From NCBI RefSeq assembly GCF_028823635.1, contig NZ_JAPEHU010000001.1:806001-870000 (forward strand): a DNA stretch of 64,000 nt. The letters are read 5' to 3'. This document shows positions 17,618 through 27,033 of this stretch, in pieces. Origin of the DNA: Demequina sp. B12. GTDB lineage: Bacteria > Actinomycetota > Actinomycetes > Actinomycetales > Demequinaceae. The notes under the pieces were generated by a model. It saw only the letters and a list, made by a program, of their open reading frames with translations, ran no database searches and was not told where the DNA came from. Made by a program: the position numbers and the translations under genes. Positions within the stretch are counted from its first letter, which is position 1, and each line of letters begins with the position of its first letter.

Positions 17618-20524
17618 ACCGAGTTGGACGGCCTGGGCGCGTCCGTCGGTAATGACGACGACGCGACCCTGGACAGGGGTCGGGTCTACCACTCCCGCTG
17701 AATCGGCATGGGCGAGGTGGCGCACGTCGCGCGCTCGCGGTGCGGTCAGTACGGCGGGTGTTCCTGAGGGCACCACGGTGGCCAGTTCGTAGGTGCGGGT
17801 GGTGTCGCCGAGCGACTGTTGTACCGCGTCACGCAGAGCAGAAGGCGGCCCCACCACTACTGCGCCGCGGGGGGCCTCCACCGTCGTGGCGTGGTCTCCG
17901 CCGATGCCCCACACCTGCGCGGGCAGGCCGTCGGGGAGGGAAGACACCAGCGGGTGGCTGAGCGTAGCCAGAGGCGTGTTCTGAACGGTGGCGAGCTGTG
18001 CGCGGTGGACTCCGCCTGACCACTTCACCCATCCTCTGCCGGGGGCGCCGTGCGCGGTGGTTGAGGTCCGCGGCGCACCCCAGAGTGCGGCTTGTGTGGA
18101 GTCTGCACCGTCAAAGATCGCGATGATCGCCGCGTGGTGAGCAAGGCGCGACGGTAGGGCCGTGGTGCCGGCGATCACGGTCGGCAAGCGCATGCTGAGG
18201 CGGGTCAGCAGCATTTCGTAGGCGCCGCCATCGTCCACGCTGTGCAGACGGCTGATGGCGGCGTCGGCATCGTCGATCATGAGCAGGACGGTGGGGTGGC
18301 TCGCCGCGAGCGCGAGGGTGCGTGCGGCCTCGCGGGGGCAGGCGGGTAGCGCCACAGGGCGGAGCCCTCGGTGACTCGCGTGGGTGGCGATGTGGGCGAG
18401 CGCGCTTGTCCGGCCGGTGCGGGCGGGGCCCACGATCAGCAGTGCGCCGTCGTCGGGGGTCCACGTGACGTGGTGTTGGCTCCGGGTGGCGGGAGCGTCT
18501 GCGAGTGCCACCGTCAGGGGGCCTGGGGTGGCCCCGTCGCTGGCGGACGGGTCGCTCGCCGGTGAGTCACTGGCCGGTGAGAACGTCTCTGGCAGAGGTG
18601 GGCACCAGAGGGCTGGCGGGCGGGGGTGCTCGTTCCAGCGTTCGTGCGCTCGATCAGCAAGGGAGGGGCCGGGAGCGACGGGGCTGTCGGTTCTGCGTAG
18701 TGCGGGGGACCGGAGCGCGGAGGGGCTGGCAGTTTGCATGACGGTGTCGCCGTCGGGACGCGACACGATGGCGCGGCCAGGACTGTGGTGGGGGAGTTCG
18801 GCGGCGGCCGTTGACCCGAGGAGGTCACGGGACTCGCCGTCGCTTGCTACGCGCAGCACCACGGTGGAGCCGATGTTGGCGCGCACCTCCGGCGTGACGG
18901 CCCCTGAGGGGCGTTGGGTAGCAAGGATGAGGTGGAGTCCGAGTGAGCGACCTTGGGCGGCGATACGCGCGATCTCGGGAAGGAAGTCGCGCATGCGCAT
19001 GGAGATTTCTTGATACTCGTCGATGACGACGAGGAGTCGTGGGGGAGCGGCCTCGTGTGCTTCCCAGTCTTTCCATGAGGTGAAGCCGGCGGCGGCGAGG
19101 GTGAGTTTTCGTTGGTGGAGTTCGTGGGCCAGGCCGGCGAGAGCTCGCGACGCGTGGTGCTGGTCGAGGTCGGTGACGGTGGCGGTGACGTGGGGCAGGG
19201 TGAGGCACGAGTGGAGTCCCGCGCCACCTTTGAAGTCCATGAGGGCGAGTGAGAGGTCGTGGGGTGCGTGGTCGAGGGCGAGTGCACTGACGAGGGTGTC
19301 GAGGAAGACGGACTTTCCTGAGCCGGTGGTTCCTGCGACCAGCAGGTGGGGGCCGTCGCGGTCGAGGTCGAGCGTGACTGGCCCGTCCTGCGCGAGGCCC
19401 ACGGTTGCGGCCAGGCGGCGTGGGCTAGGGCTGCCGGGAGTGGAGTTGAGGGCGGAGGGCGCCGTAATGTCCGCCCACCCGACTCGGGCGGGGAGGGTGT
19501 GGGTGTGGTGTGCGGAGGCGGCACGCCGTGCGAGGAGGTCGGCCGATGCTGCTGAGACTCGCCACGGATGGGTGGCGGTGGTGCCGTGTGGGGTGGTGAC
19601 GGTGCAGGAGTGGGCATCGACGTCGATGGTGGCGTTGCACCAGGAGGGGGCTTGCTGGCTGGGGCTGAGCAGGTGGACGTCATGCAGGACGGGAGTGTCG
19701 CCGTGGTGGTCGGGGGCGGTGAGCCACCGTGTCCATGGTTCCTGCCAGCCGGGGAGTGTTCCGGCCCGTTCGAGCATGACGGCGCGTGCATATCCGTGGA
19801 CCCACGTGGTCTCGCCGCGGATGGCGAGGGAGCCTTCGGGGATGGTGGCGAGGGGAGTGCCTGGTGGAGGGCGCCGGAAGCGGCGAGCGAGTTCCACGAG
19901 GAGCATTGCCAGGGGCAAGGCAAGCCCGATGAACGCTAGGTACCAGCGACCTGTCATCGCCGCGATGATGCCGCCGCTGGCGATGCCGCCGATGAGCGCG
20001 GTCCACGGGAATGTCACCGGCGGCCGTGTGGGGGTGTCGTCGGGTGGCGTGAGACCGTGGGCGGTGATGAGGGAGTTTCCTAGCAGCACCCCTCCCGTGG
20101 TGGGCCAGGTGCGGCGTGTGGACCAGCGGGTGCCGATGCCGTTGGTGGACCCGAGATCGATGACGCGTGGCGGCTCGCTGTGAGTGACGCGGGCGTGTTC
20201 GCGCGATAGCGCGGGATCGTCGGCGCGCAGATCAGCGTGGGGGGAACTGCCAATGGTCACTGATCCTGTGAGCGGATGGAGGGCACCAGCATCGGGCCCC
20301 TGCGCAATGCTGAGGTAGGGGCCAGCGGGAAGGTGCGACAGCGGCCCTGGGGAGGTGCGCAGTTGCGCGCCGTGGACGAGCGGCGGTACGCCAAAGGGGT
20401 GTTCCGGGGTGAGTGCGGTCTGCCCGCACCACAAGGTGTCTACTCCCCAGGCTGCCGCTGCCTCCTGGGTGCTGGTCCCTCGAGTGATGTCCCAGTCATG
20501 GCCGAAGGGGTCGGTGACGCGCAT
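17501..20524 (-). CDS. EssC-like FHA-FtsK/SpoIIIE multi-ATPase
   Basis: A 1007-residue protein. An FHA domain (about residues 85-140, with ALSREHARV and DLGSTNG) is followed by two membrane segments (about 170-215). The first FtsK-type ATPase has Walker A VAGTTGSGKSVFLDTL near residue 398 and Walker B LLVVIDEYQEI near 494. A second nucleotide fold has Arg for Lys (GPARTGRTSALA, about 700). A third, degenerate one (VVGPPSALRDA) is near 890. One working and two degenerate ATPase lobes behind FHA and membrane segments is the plan of EccC/EssC secretion ATPases. No WXG100, EccB, EccD or mycosin gene is nearby. Confidence 0.75.
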   Translation of the reverse strand: MRVTDPFGHDWDITRGTSTQEAAAAWGVDTLWCGQTALTPEHPFGVPPLVHGAQLRTSPGPLSHLPAGPYLSIAQGPDAGALHPLTGSVTIGSSPHADLRADDPALSREHARVTHSEPPRVIDLGSTNGIGTRWSTRRTWPTTGGVLLGNSLITAHGLTPPDDTPTRPPVTFPWTALIGGIASGGIIAAMTGRWYLAFIGLALPLAMLLVELARRFRRPPPGTPLATIPEGSLAIRGETTWVHGYARAVMLERAGTLPGWQEPWTRWLTAPDHHGDTPVLHDVHLLSPSQQAPSWCNATIDVDAHSCTVTTPHGTTATHPWRVSAASADLLARRAASAHHTHTLPARVGWADITAPSALNSTPGSPSPRRLAATVGLAQDGPVTLDLDRDGPHLLVAGTTGSGKSVFLDTLVSALALDHAPHDLSLALMDFKGGAGLHSCLTLPHVTATVTDLDQHHASRALAGLAHELHQRKLTLAAAGFTSWKDWEAHEAAPPRLLVVIDEYQEISMRMRDFLPEIARIAAQGRSLGLHLILATQRPSGAVTPEVRANIGSTVVLRVASDGESRDLLGSTAAAELPHHSPGRAIVSRPDGDTVMQTASPSALRSPALRRTDSPVAPGPSLADRAHERWNEHPRPPALWCPPLPETFSPASDSPASDPSASDGATPGPLTVALADAPATRSQHHVTWTPDDGALLIVGPARTGRTSALAHIATHASHRGLRPVALPACPREAARTLALAASHPTVLLMIDDADAAISRLHSVDDGGAYEMLLTRLSMRLPTVIAGTTALPSRLAHHAAIIAIFDGADSTQAALWGAPRTSTTAHGAPGRGWVKWSGGVHRAQLATVQNTPLATLSHPLVSSLPDGLPAQVWGIGGDHATTVEAPRGAVVVGPPSALRDAVQQSLGDTTRTYELATVVPSGTPAVLTAPRARDVRHLAHADSAGVVDPTPVQGRVVVITDGRAQAVQLGSLVWHLGDSVQHHRHQADQPHHNRDAREHGGVAEQQHA

Positions 20525-20587
20525 GAGTCGACCTTCGCATCGGCCCTACCTGCCAGATGCCTGCCCGGCGGTATCTGTGGATACCGG

Positions 20588-22723
20588 TCAGGGCGCAGTG
20601 ATGCTGGGGGCGGCAGTGATCGGTTCCACGGCTCCGGATGGCGTGACGACGCCGGCGTACCAGTGGTAGTTGCGCACCATTGACGTGCGCGGGATGCCTT
20701 GCAACGTGTAGGCCGAATGCGTGACGCGGGAGGACACGACGACCGCTGCTTCCTCGGTCCACGGAAGCTCATCGCCTTGGCGAGTGAACACCACCGGTGC
20801 CTCACCCCACGCCTCATATGCCGCAGCCAAGTGCGCCTCTGTGGGGTTGCCCAAATGCAAGATCACCGGCACATCACACGTCACCCGAATAGAGCCGTAG
20901 TGCGAACTGTCGGACGCCAGAATCACGGGCCGGCCGTCAGCGACTGCGCACAGCTCGTCGATCTGGGACCGCGCGCCCACCATCTCCCGGGTCGTCACAT
21001 TCACCGCCCCGGAAATCGGATACTCCGCATCCGGCGAGATGCTGATCCACGTCGACAACGGCAACACCAGCATGCCCACGCCCACGGCCCGCCGCAGGCC
21101 CGCGCGCACTGATTCCTTGCGCGCAAGGCTCGCGAGCATCCACCCTGCCGCTGCAGCCGCCAAGATGAAGCCAGGAAGCGTGGCGGGCTCAAAGCGCCGA
21201 ATCGCCCAAATCTGGTCCGGCACAATCGACGGCCGCCACAAGTACAGCAGTGTCGGAGCCATAATCGCGCCCAGGAACACCGCCCAGGGGGCGTCACGCC
21301 GGACCATCCTCATCGTCGCCCAGCCGAAGCCGATGATCGCCAGAATCACGATGGGCCACGTCAAGTAATACGACAGCCACGTCACGGTGGACTCGGCGTA
21401 CGTGCGAGTGGGCTCGATCTCTAAGCCCTGAGCTTTCTGGAAACTCTCCACCACGCCGTTCGTGAACTGGTGGCGAGGGTTATCTGTGCTGCGGTACACC
21501 GTGGTCCACAGTGGCCGCGACGCGAGAACAGCCAGACCCGCCGCCACGACCGCTCCTGCAATCCAGGCCCCGCGCCGGCCCCACGCATCGGACAGCCGTT
21601 CGATCCACCTGCCCGGAGCACCCGTCCACATCAACGACCACACGACGAGTGCGATCACGAGCACCGCGTAGACCGCCAGCAGCGCATGCGTTTCGTCCGC
21701 CAGACGCTCCAGATACTCCGTGGACCACAACGCGACCGACAAGTACCCCATGCCGATCGTCATGGCTTGCCAACCAGCGAACGTCAACGCCGCGCTGCGC
21801 CGCCACCGCGGATCCGCCTCCACGCTGGCAAGCGCCAACCCCACACCCGCGATGGCGCCGATGGCGAAACTCGGCCCGTCGACCCGCACCAGCATCGTCG
21901 CGCCAGAAGCCACCGCACCCAAGGTCAGCAGAGGGATCGAACGCTCAGCGACACCACGCCAGGCCCACAGGATGCCGGCGATCACCAGCAGCAAGGTCAA
22001 CGGCTCCGTGTACGCCGGCCGCGACAAGCCGATGTGCGACACGGTGAGCGCGAGGGCACCCGCGGGGGCGAGCGCAGCCATGGGGGACAGGAACTGTCGA
22101 GCAACAGCGAACACCGCCAGAATGCCCACCGCGCCGATGACGGCGTTGGCGCTCAACACTCCGGTTTCACCAGCCAACCAACCGCCGATCGCGATCGTCG
22201 CGGGCAGCATCTTCGCCCCCTGGGGCTGGACCACGTCACCCTTGAGGTTCCACGCCTCCGAAGCATCGGCCAACATGTTGCCGTTGGCAGCGGCCGCTTC
22301 GACAGCGCCCGCAGCGGGAATGTCGGTGGAGCCGTGATCCACCAGCCACAGGCCGGAGAGGGTCAAAAAGCCAGGGTCGCGCACCACGAGCAGGTATTCG
22401 GCGTGCATGGCGAGGTTGACGATCGCCCACAGCGCCGCACCGCCGACGGCGATGGCGCTCGCGATGGCGCCGCGCACCGTGACATCGCGGGGAGTGGCTG
22501 CGCGCCAGGCCACAGTGATGATGAGAGCAGCCGCTGGGAGTACGGTCCACCAATAGTGGGCACCCACCGTGACCAAGAGACCTGCGGCCAGCGCCACCCC
22601 CACGGTGATGAGGACGATGCGTTCCGGCAGCGCCCCGAAGACGCGAACGGCCATGGGAACGGCGTCAGTGTTAGTGCGGGCAGAGGCTGGCGCAGCAACG
22701 GGGGAGGCACTCACGTGCGCCAC
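20588..22723 (-). CDS. Polytopic membrane protein, glycosyltransferase-39-like
   Basis: A 711-residue protein with about 13-15 membrane segments and a C-terminal soluble domain of about 130 residues. The first outer loop has VVRDPGFLTLSG and, further on, LSRPAYTEPL, which recall polyprenyl-phosphate-dependent glycosyltransferases (GT-C fold). I cannot name a specific enzyme. The start is GTG 22723, divergent from the response-regulator gene with about 80 bp between them. Confidence 0.6.
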   Translation of the reverse strand: MAHVSASPVAAPASARTNTDAVPMAVRVFGALPERIVLITVGVALAAGLLVTVGAHYWWTVLPAAALIITVAWRAATPRDVTVRGAIASAIAVGGAALWAIVNLAMHAEYLLVVRDPGFLTLSGLWLVDHGSTDIPAAGAVEAAAANGNMLADASEAWNLKGDVVQPQGAKMLPATIAIGGWLAGETGVLSANAVIGAVGILAVFAVARQFLSPMAALAPAGALALTVSHIGLSRPAYTEPLTLLLVIAGILWAWRGVAERSIPLLTLGAVASGATMLVRVDGPSFAIGAIAGVGLALASVEADPRWRRSAALTFAGWQAMTIGMGYLSVALWSTEYLERLADETHALLAVYAVLVIALVVWSLMWTGAPGRWIERLSDAWGRRGAWIAGAVVAAGLAVLASRPLWTTVYRSTDNPRHQFTNGVVESFQKAQGLEIEPTRTYAESTVTWLSYYLTWPIVILAIIGFGWATMRMVRRDAPWAVFLGAIMAPTLLYLWRPSIVPDQIWAIRRFEPATLPGFILAAAAAGWMLASLARKESVRAGLRRAVGVGMLVLPLSTWISISPDAEYPISGAVNVTTREMVGARSQIDELCAVADGRPVILASDSSHYGSIRVTCDVPVILHLGNPTEAHLAAAYEAWGEAPVVFTRQGDELPWTEEAAVVVSSRVTHSAYTLQGIPRTSMVRNYHWYAGVVTPSGAVEPITAAPSITAP

Positions 22724-22772
22724 CCTATCCCTGCACGTTGTCCACGTATCCCCACCCCGCCGGGTCGGAACG

Positions 22773-22800
22773 TTGCAAACTTGGAGGCCACGGGTATCGT
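22773..22800 (+). promoter_or_regulatory. Promoter of the response-regulator gene, probably leaderless
   Basis: TTGCAA (22773-22778), 16-bp spacer, TATCGT (22795-22800), then 6 nt to ATG 22807. No ribosome site is present. Confidence 0.65.
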
Positions 22801-22806
22801 TGCCCC

Positions 22807-23484
22807 ATGACTCGAATTGTCTTGGTCGAAGATGACCCGACCATTTCAGAACCCTTGACCCGCGCTTTGGGTCGAGAAGGCTATGACGTGGAGTGGCACG
22901 GGACCGGCATGGGAGGCGTGGGAGCAGCAGATGACGCTGACCTCGTCATCCTCGACTTGGGACTTCCCGACATCGACGGCGTAGACGTCGCACGCCGTAT
23001 CCGCGACAAGGGCCTTCAGGTTCCGATCCTCATGCTGACGGCACGTGCCGATGAGGTGGACCTTGTGGTCGGGCTCGATGCTGGTGCGGATGACTACGTC
23101 ACCAAGCCTTTCCGCCTCGCGGAACTGTTGGCGCGCGTTCGCGCCTTGCTGCGCCGTCGTGTGACGGGGGAAGCAGGCGGAGAACTCGCGGTGGGCGGTG
23201 TCCGGGTGGATGTTGCTGCGCACCGTGCCTTCCTGGATGACCGTGAGCTTCAGCTCAGTGGCAAGGAGTTTGACCTCCTGCACCTGTTGGTCGCGAACGC
23301 AGGCTCCGTGGTCTCCCGCGAAACGTTGATGCGTGAAGTGTGGGAGGCGGATGCTCAGGCACCGTCGAAGACCCTCGACATGCACGTGTCGTGGCTGCGC
23401 CGCAAGCTCGGCGATGACGCGACCTCGCCGCGGTTCATCACCACCGTGCGTGGCATGGGCTTTCGCTTCGAGAACGACGACTAA
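22807..23484 (+). CDS. OmpR/PhoB-family response regulator
   Basis: A 225-residue regulator. The receiver has acidic residues in VEDD, phospho-Asp in VILDLGLPDIDG, Thr in MLTARAD and Lys in VTKPFR. The winged-helix output domain ends DMHVSWLRRKLG...VRGMGFRF. It pairs with the sensor kinase 9 bp downstream. The signal and targets cannot be read from the sequence. The spacing to the kinase and the shared direction indicate one operon. Confidence 0.92.
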   Translation: MTRIVLVEDDPTISEPLTRALGREGYDVEWHGTGMGGVGAADDADLVILDLGLPDIDGVDVARRIRDKGLQVPILMLTARADEVDLVVGLDAGADDYVTKPFRLAELLARVRALLRRRVTGEAGGELAVGGVRVDVAAHRAFLDDRELQLSGKEFDLLHLLVANAGSVVSRETLMREVWEADAQAPSKTLDMHVSWLRRKLGDDATSPRFITTVRGMGFRFENDD

Positions 23485-23493
23485 GGGCAACCC

Positions 23494-24801
23494 GTGCGGC
23501 GGCGAGTCCTCCGTGCGACCGTCGCTGCGCTCGCGGTCGCGGTCATTTTGCTGGGCATCCCGCTAGGGATTGCCGCCGTCCAACTGGTGAGGGCCGATGC
23601 CCTGACGGACTTGGACTTGCGTACCGCCACCGCGGCTCGCGCCCTTGAGGTCCGGCATCGGGCAGGGGAGACCATCACCGAAGGTGTCCTGGACTCGTAT
23701 GTCTCCGACGCTGCAGGTGCGCCGCAATACATCTATGTGAGCCTTCCTGACGGTCAGGTGTTGACGGCGGGTGAGGAGCCTCAGCCCGCGTTCTCCGACA
23801 GTCATGTGACGGAAGACGGCCTTGTGGTGGTCCTCTACGTGTCGTGGTGGGACATGTTCTGGTCTGCGGCAAGGTTTGTGTTGTTGGTCGTGGGCGCGGG
23901 TCTGATCGCGGTAGCGGCAGGCGTGGCGATGGCGATTTGGCAAGCCAACAGGCTCACGGCACCACTGGTGTATTTGGCGGCTTCCGCCGAGCAACTGGGC
24001 AGCGGTCAAGTGCGTCCGCGCCTGGAGAAGTCCGGCATTGAGGAGATCGACCAGGTTGCGGAGGAGCTGTCCAGGTCAGCGGACCGTATGGCGGCACGCT
24101 TGGCGACGGAACGGCAGTTCGCTGCCGATGCCTCGCATCAACTCCGCACCCCGCTGACGGCATTGACAATGCGATTGGAAGAGATCTCCGCGTTGTCGGA
24201 CCAGGACGAGGTCCGCGAGGAAGTGGAGAAGTCCCTCGAGCAGGTAGAACGGCTTGTGGGTGTCGTGGACGAGTTGTTGGGGCGTTCCCGCCGTGCTTTG
24301 GGGTCCGGTACTGAACTCGTGATGCTTGAAGAGGTCTTTGAGCAGCAGCGGGAAGAATGGACCGACGCATTCGCTGCTGCGGGACGCGAACTGGTGATTC
24401 ACGAAACTGATGCCACCGTGTTCGCGACCCCCGGCGGGTTGGCGCAGGTGTTGGCCACACTGATTGAGAACTCCCTTCACCACGGCGCGGGCACCACATC
24501 CGTGACAGCCCGTGAGTCAGGCACCAACCATGCCGCAGTGGTGGAGGTCCGTGATGAGGGGGCCGGAGTCCCCGAGGACCTTGCGCCGCGAATCTTTGAG
24601 CGCGAAGTCACCAGTGGCCGCGGTACCGGGCTGGGCCTTGCGCTTGCCCGAGACCTTGTCACGGCGGATGGTGGCCGACTCGAGCTTGCGCACCGTGTCC
24701 CTGCGGTGTTCGCGGTGTTCTTGCAGGGAGTCCCGCAGATGGTGGACCTAGATTCAGTGATCCCGCACGGTCGCGCGGTCAGGACTCGTCGGCGTCGCTG
24801 A
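23494..24801 (+). CDS. Sensor histidine kinase
   Basis: A 435-residue kinase with an N-terminal membrane segment (about residues 5-30), a short extracytoplasmic sensor region of about 95 residues, a second segment (about 128-150) and a HAMP linker. The dimerisation His is in DASHQLRTPLTALTMRL, followed by a HATPase_c domain (VRDEGAGVPEDL, GTGLGLALARDL). It starts at GTG 23494, 9 bp after the regulator stop. Its last 23 bp overlap the convergent GtrA gene. Confidence 0.9.
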   Translation: MRRRVLRATVAALAVAVILLGIPLGIAAVQLVRADALTDLDLRTATAARALEVRHRAGETITEGVLDSYVSDAAGAPQYIYVSLPDGQVLTAGEEPQPAFSDSHVTEDGLVVVLYVSWWDMFWSAARFVLLVVGAGLIAVAAGVAMAIWQANRLTAPLVYLAASAEQLGSGQVRPRLEKSGIEEIDQVAEELSRSADRMAARLATERQFAADASHQLRTPLTALTMRLEEISALSDQDEVREEVEKSLEQVERLVGVVDELLGRSRRALGSGTELVMLEEVFEQQREEWTDAFAAAGRELVIHETDATVFATPGGLAQVLATLIENSLHHGAGTTSVTARESGTNHAAVVEVRDEGAGVPEDLAPRIFEREVTSGRGTGLGLALARDLVTADGGRLELAHRVPAVFAVFLQGVPQMVDLDSVIPHGRAVRTRRRR

Positions 24802-25324
24802 CCGGGGTATCACCGCTGGCAACAGAAGTGTCAGTTGAGGCGGAATGCAAGGTGTCGCTGGCATCGGGCGCTTTGCCTTCTGAGGTGAAGACAAACAAGT
24901 CGTATCCGATGTACCTGGTGATCGTTCCCAAGCCGATGCCGATGATCGACGCCACATTGTCGGCAAACAGTGACACGTAGCCCAAGCCATGGTGGCTGAC
25001 GGCGACCACTGCGGCCTCCACGGCCAACGCAGCACCATTGACGAGTCCGAAGAGGACAAGTTCGCGTGTGGGGGTGTGTCGCTTGGGGCCGCGGAAAGTC
25101 CACCCCCGGTGGGCCCACCAGGCGAACAGGATTGACACCACTGTCGCGATGATTTTGGCGGTCACCACCCGGTCATCGTCACCCGCGATCTCGCTGTCAG
25201 GTGCCAAGGGGCCCAGCCGGAGCAGGTTAAAAACGCCCAGATTGACGACGATTCCCGCCACTCCCACCGCACCAAAACGCAGCAGTTCACCCATGCGGGC
25301 ACGGAGCGCGGTCACCATCGTCAC
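24779..25324 (-). CDS. GtrA-family membrane protein
   Basis: A 181-residue protein with four membrane segments, starting LLRFGAVGVAGIVVNLGVFN and including the FAWWAHRGWTFRG motif typical of GtrA. It ends in a Ser/Thr/Asp-rich tail. Family members are thought to move lipid-linked sugars or assist cell-wall glycosylation. It is divergent from purK with 33 bp between starts. GTG 25324 is used; ATG 25318 is an alternative. Confidence 0.85.
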   Translation of the reverse strand: MTMVTALRARMGELLRFGAVGVAGIVVNLGVFNLLRLGPLAPDSEIAGDDDRVVTAKIIATVVSILFAWWAHRGWTFRGPKRHTPTRELVLFGLVNGAALAVEAAVVAVSHHGLGYVSLFADNVASIIGIGLGTITRYIGYDLFVFTSEGKAPDASDTLHSASTDTSVASGDTPVSDADES

Positions 25325-25345
25325 GAGTCAAGAGCCTAGCGCCGG

Positions 25346-25351
25346 TAGTTT
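25346..25351 (+). promoter_or_regulatory. -10 element of a probable leaderless purK transcript
   Basis: TAGTTT ends 6 nt before ATG 25358. There is no ribosome site in the short spacer. Confidence 0.55.
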
Positions 25352-25357
25352 GTACGC

Positions 25358-26497
25358 ATGACTTCCCCGATTGTTGCCGTCGTTGGTGGCGGGCAGTTGG
25401 CGCGCATGATGGCGCCCGCGGCCACCGCAATGGGCGTCACGCTGCGCGTCTTGGTCGAATCCGACTCTGCCGCCGCTGCCGCTCCCGCCCACGAGACCGT
25501 GGTGGGGCTGCCCACCGACCCAGAGGCCATCGAGCGGCTGCTGGCCGCACCGCGTCCTACCGTGCTGACGTGGGAACACGAACACATCCCGGCAGAGGTG
25601 TTTGAGGCTGCCGAGTCGGCAGGTATCCCGGCCCGGCCGGGTCTGCAGGCGCTCCGGTACGCGCAGGACAAGATCGAGATGCGCCAGCGGATGGACGAAC
25701 TCGGCTTGCCCAATCCCGATTGGGCTATTGCGCACACCCGGGAAGACGTCCAGGCATTCCTGGACACCCACGGCGGTGAAGCGATCCTGAAGACGGCACG
25801 GGGCGGCTATGACGGCAAAGGCGTCATGGTGGTGCGTGCCGTGGACGATGCTGCGCCCTGGCTGGAGGCAGCGGCCGGAGGAGGGCCGCGATTGCTCCTG
25901 GAACAGAAAGTTCCGTTCACGCGTGAGCTTGCGGTCCAGATCGCTCGCCGGCCCTCCGGTGAGGCGCGCACGTGGGTCACGGTCGAGTCCATTCAGCGTG
26001 ACGGGGTGTGTTCCGAAGTCACCGCGCCCGCACCGCACTTGGACCCCACACTCGCTGCCCAAGCAGAAGGCATCGCACGCACCATCGCGGATGCCCTGGA
26101 TGTCACGGGTGCGCTTGCCGTGGAACTCTTTGAAGCCGACGGCGCCATCCTCATCAACGAGCTCGCCATGCGCCCCCACAACTCCGGTCACTGGACCATG
26201 GACGGCTCCGTGACCAGCCAGTTCGAGCAGCACCTCCGGGCCGTGCTGGACCTGCCCCTGGGTGACACCACCCCCACCGCCCCCTGGACGGTTATGGCCA
26301 ACGTCTTGGGCGGGGCAAGGGAAGACCTCGAAAGTTCGCTTGCTGACGTCACTGACGCATCGGCCAAAATCCACTTGTACGGCAAGGGCGTGCGCCCCGG
26401 CCGCAAGGTGGGCCACGTGAACCTGTCCGGCGCTGACCGGACCCAGACCTACGAGCGTGCAGTGGCCGCAGCGGCTGTGGTGCGGGATGGAGCGTAA
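25358..26497 (+). CDS. purK: N5-carboxyaminoimidazole ribonucleotide synthase
   Basis: A 379-residue ATP-grasp enzyme. It converts AIR, bicarbonate and ATP to N5-CAIR in purine biosynthesis. Visible motifs are VGGGQLARMMAPAA at the N-terminus, ILKTARGGYDGKG in the ATP-grasp lobe, and INELAMRPHNSGHWTMDGS with the metal- and substrate-binding residues. It is followed 3 bp later by purE, its pathway partner. Confidence 0.96.
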   Translation: MTSPIVAVVGGGQLARMMAPAATAMGVTLRVLVESDSAAAAAPAHETVVGLPTDPEAIERLLAAPRPTVLTWEHEHIPAEVFEAAESAGIPARPGLQALRYAQDKIEMRQRMDELGLPNPDWAIAHTREDVQAFLDTHGGEAILKTARGGYDGKGVMVVRAVDDAAPWLEAAAGGGPRLLLEQKVPFTRELAVQIARRPSGEARTWVTVESIQRDGVCSEVTAPAPHLDPTLAAQAEGIARTIADALDVTGALAVELFEADGAILINELAMRPHNSGHWTMDGSVTSQFEQHLRAVLDLPLGDTTPTAPWTVMANVLGGAREDLESSLADVTDASAKIHLYGKGVRPGRKVGHVNLSGADRTQTYERAVAAAAVVRDGA

Positions 26498-26500
26498 ACG

Positions 26501-27013
26501 ATGAGTGAAACCCTGAAGGTAGGCATCGTGATGGGGTCGGATTCCGACTGGCCCACGATGCAGGCAGCAGCGGAAGCGTTGCGCGAGTTCGGCATCGAGT
26601 TCGAAAAGGATGTGGTGTCTGCGCACCGGATGCCGGAAGAGATGATCGCCTACGGGCGGCAGGCGGAGGAACGCGGCCTGCGAGTCATCATTGCGGGTGC
26701 CGGCGGTGCCGCCCACTTGCCCGGCATGCTGGCATCGGTGACGACACTGCCGGTCATCGGTGTGCCGGTGGCGCTCAAGCATTTGGATGGCATGGACTCA
26801 CTGCTGTCGATCGTGCAGATGCCCGCCGGTGTCCCCGTGGCGACAGTGTCGATTGGTGGGGCGCGCAATGCGGGCCTCCTGGCCGCCCGCATCTTGGGCG
26901 CAGCCGACACCGACGAGGGTGCGGCGCTGCGCGCCAAGATGCGGGACTTCCAGGCTCAGTTGCGTGACGTCGCCTATGCGAAGGGCGAGTCGCTGCGCGC
27001 TCAGGAGATCTAG
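26501..27013 (+). CDS. purE: N5-CAIR mutase
   Basis: A 170-residue class I PurE, which moves the carboxyl group of N5-CAIR to give CAIR. It has the [14 protein letters not shown] phosphate-binding motif, the active-site SAHRMPEEM and the [11 protein letters not shown] loop. It is coupled to purK (3-bp gap). Confidence 0.96.
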   Translation: MSETLKVGIVMGSDSDWPTMQAAAEALREFGIEFEKDVVSAHRMPEEMIAYGRQAEERGLRVIIAGAGGAAHLPGMLASVTTLPVIGVPVALKHLDGMDSLLSIVQMPAGVPVATVSIGGARNAGLLAARILGAADTDEGAALRAKMRDFQAQLRDVAYAKGESLRAQEI

Positions 27014-27033
27014 CGCCTCCTGGCGGGTGGCAG

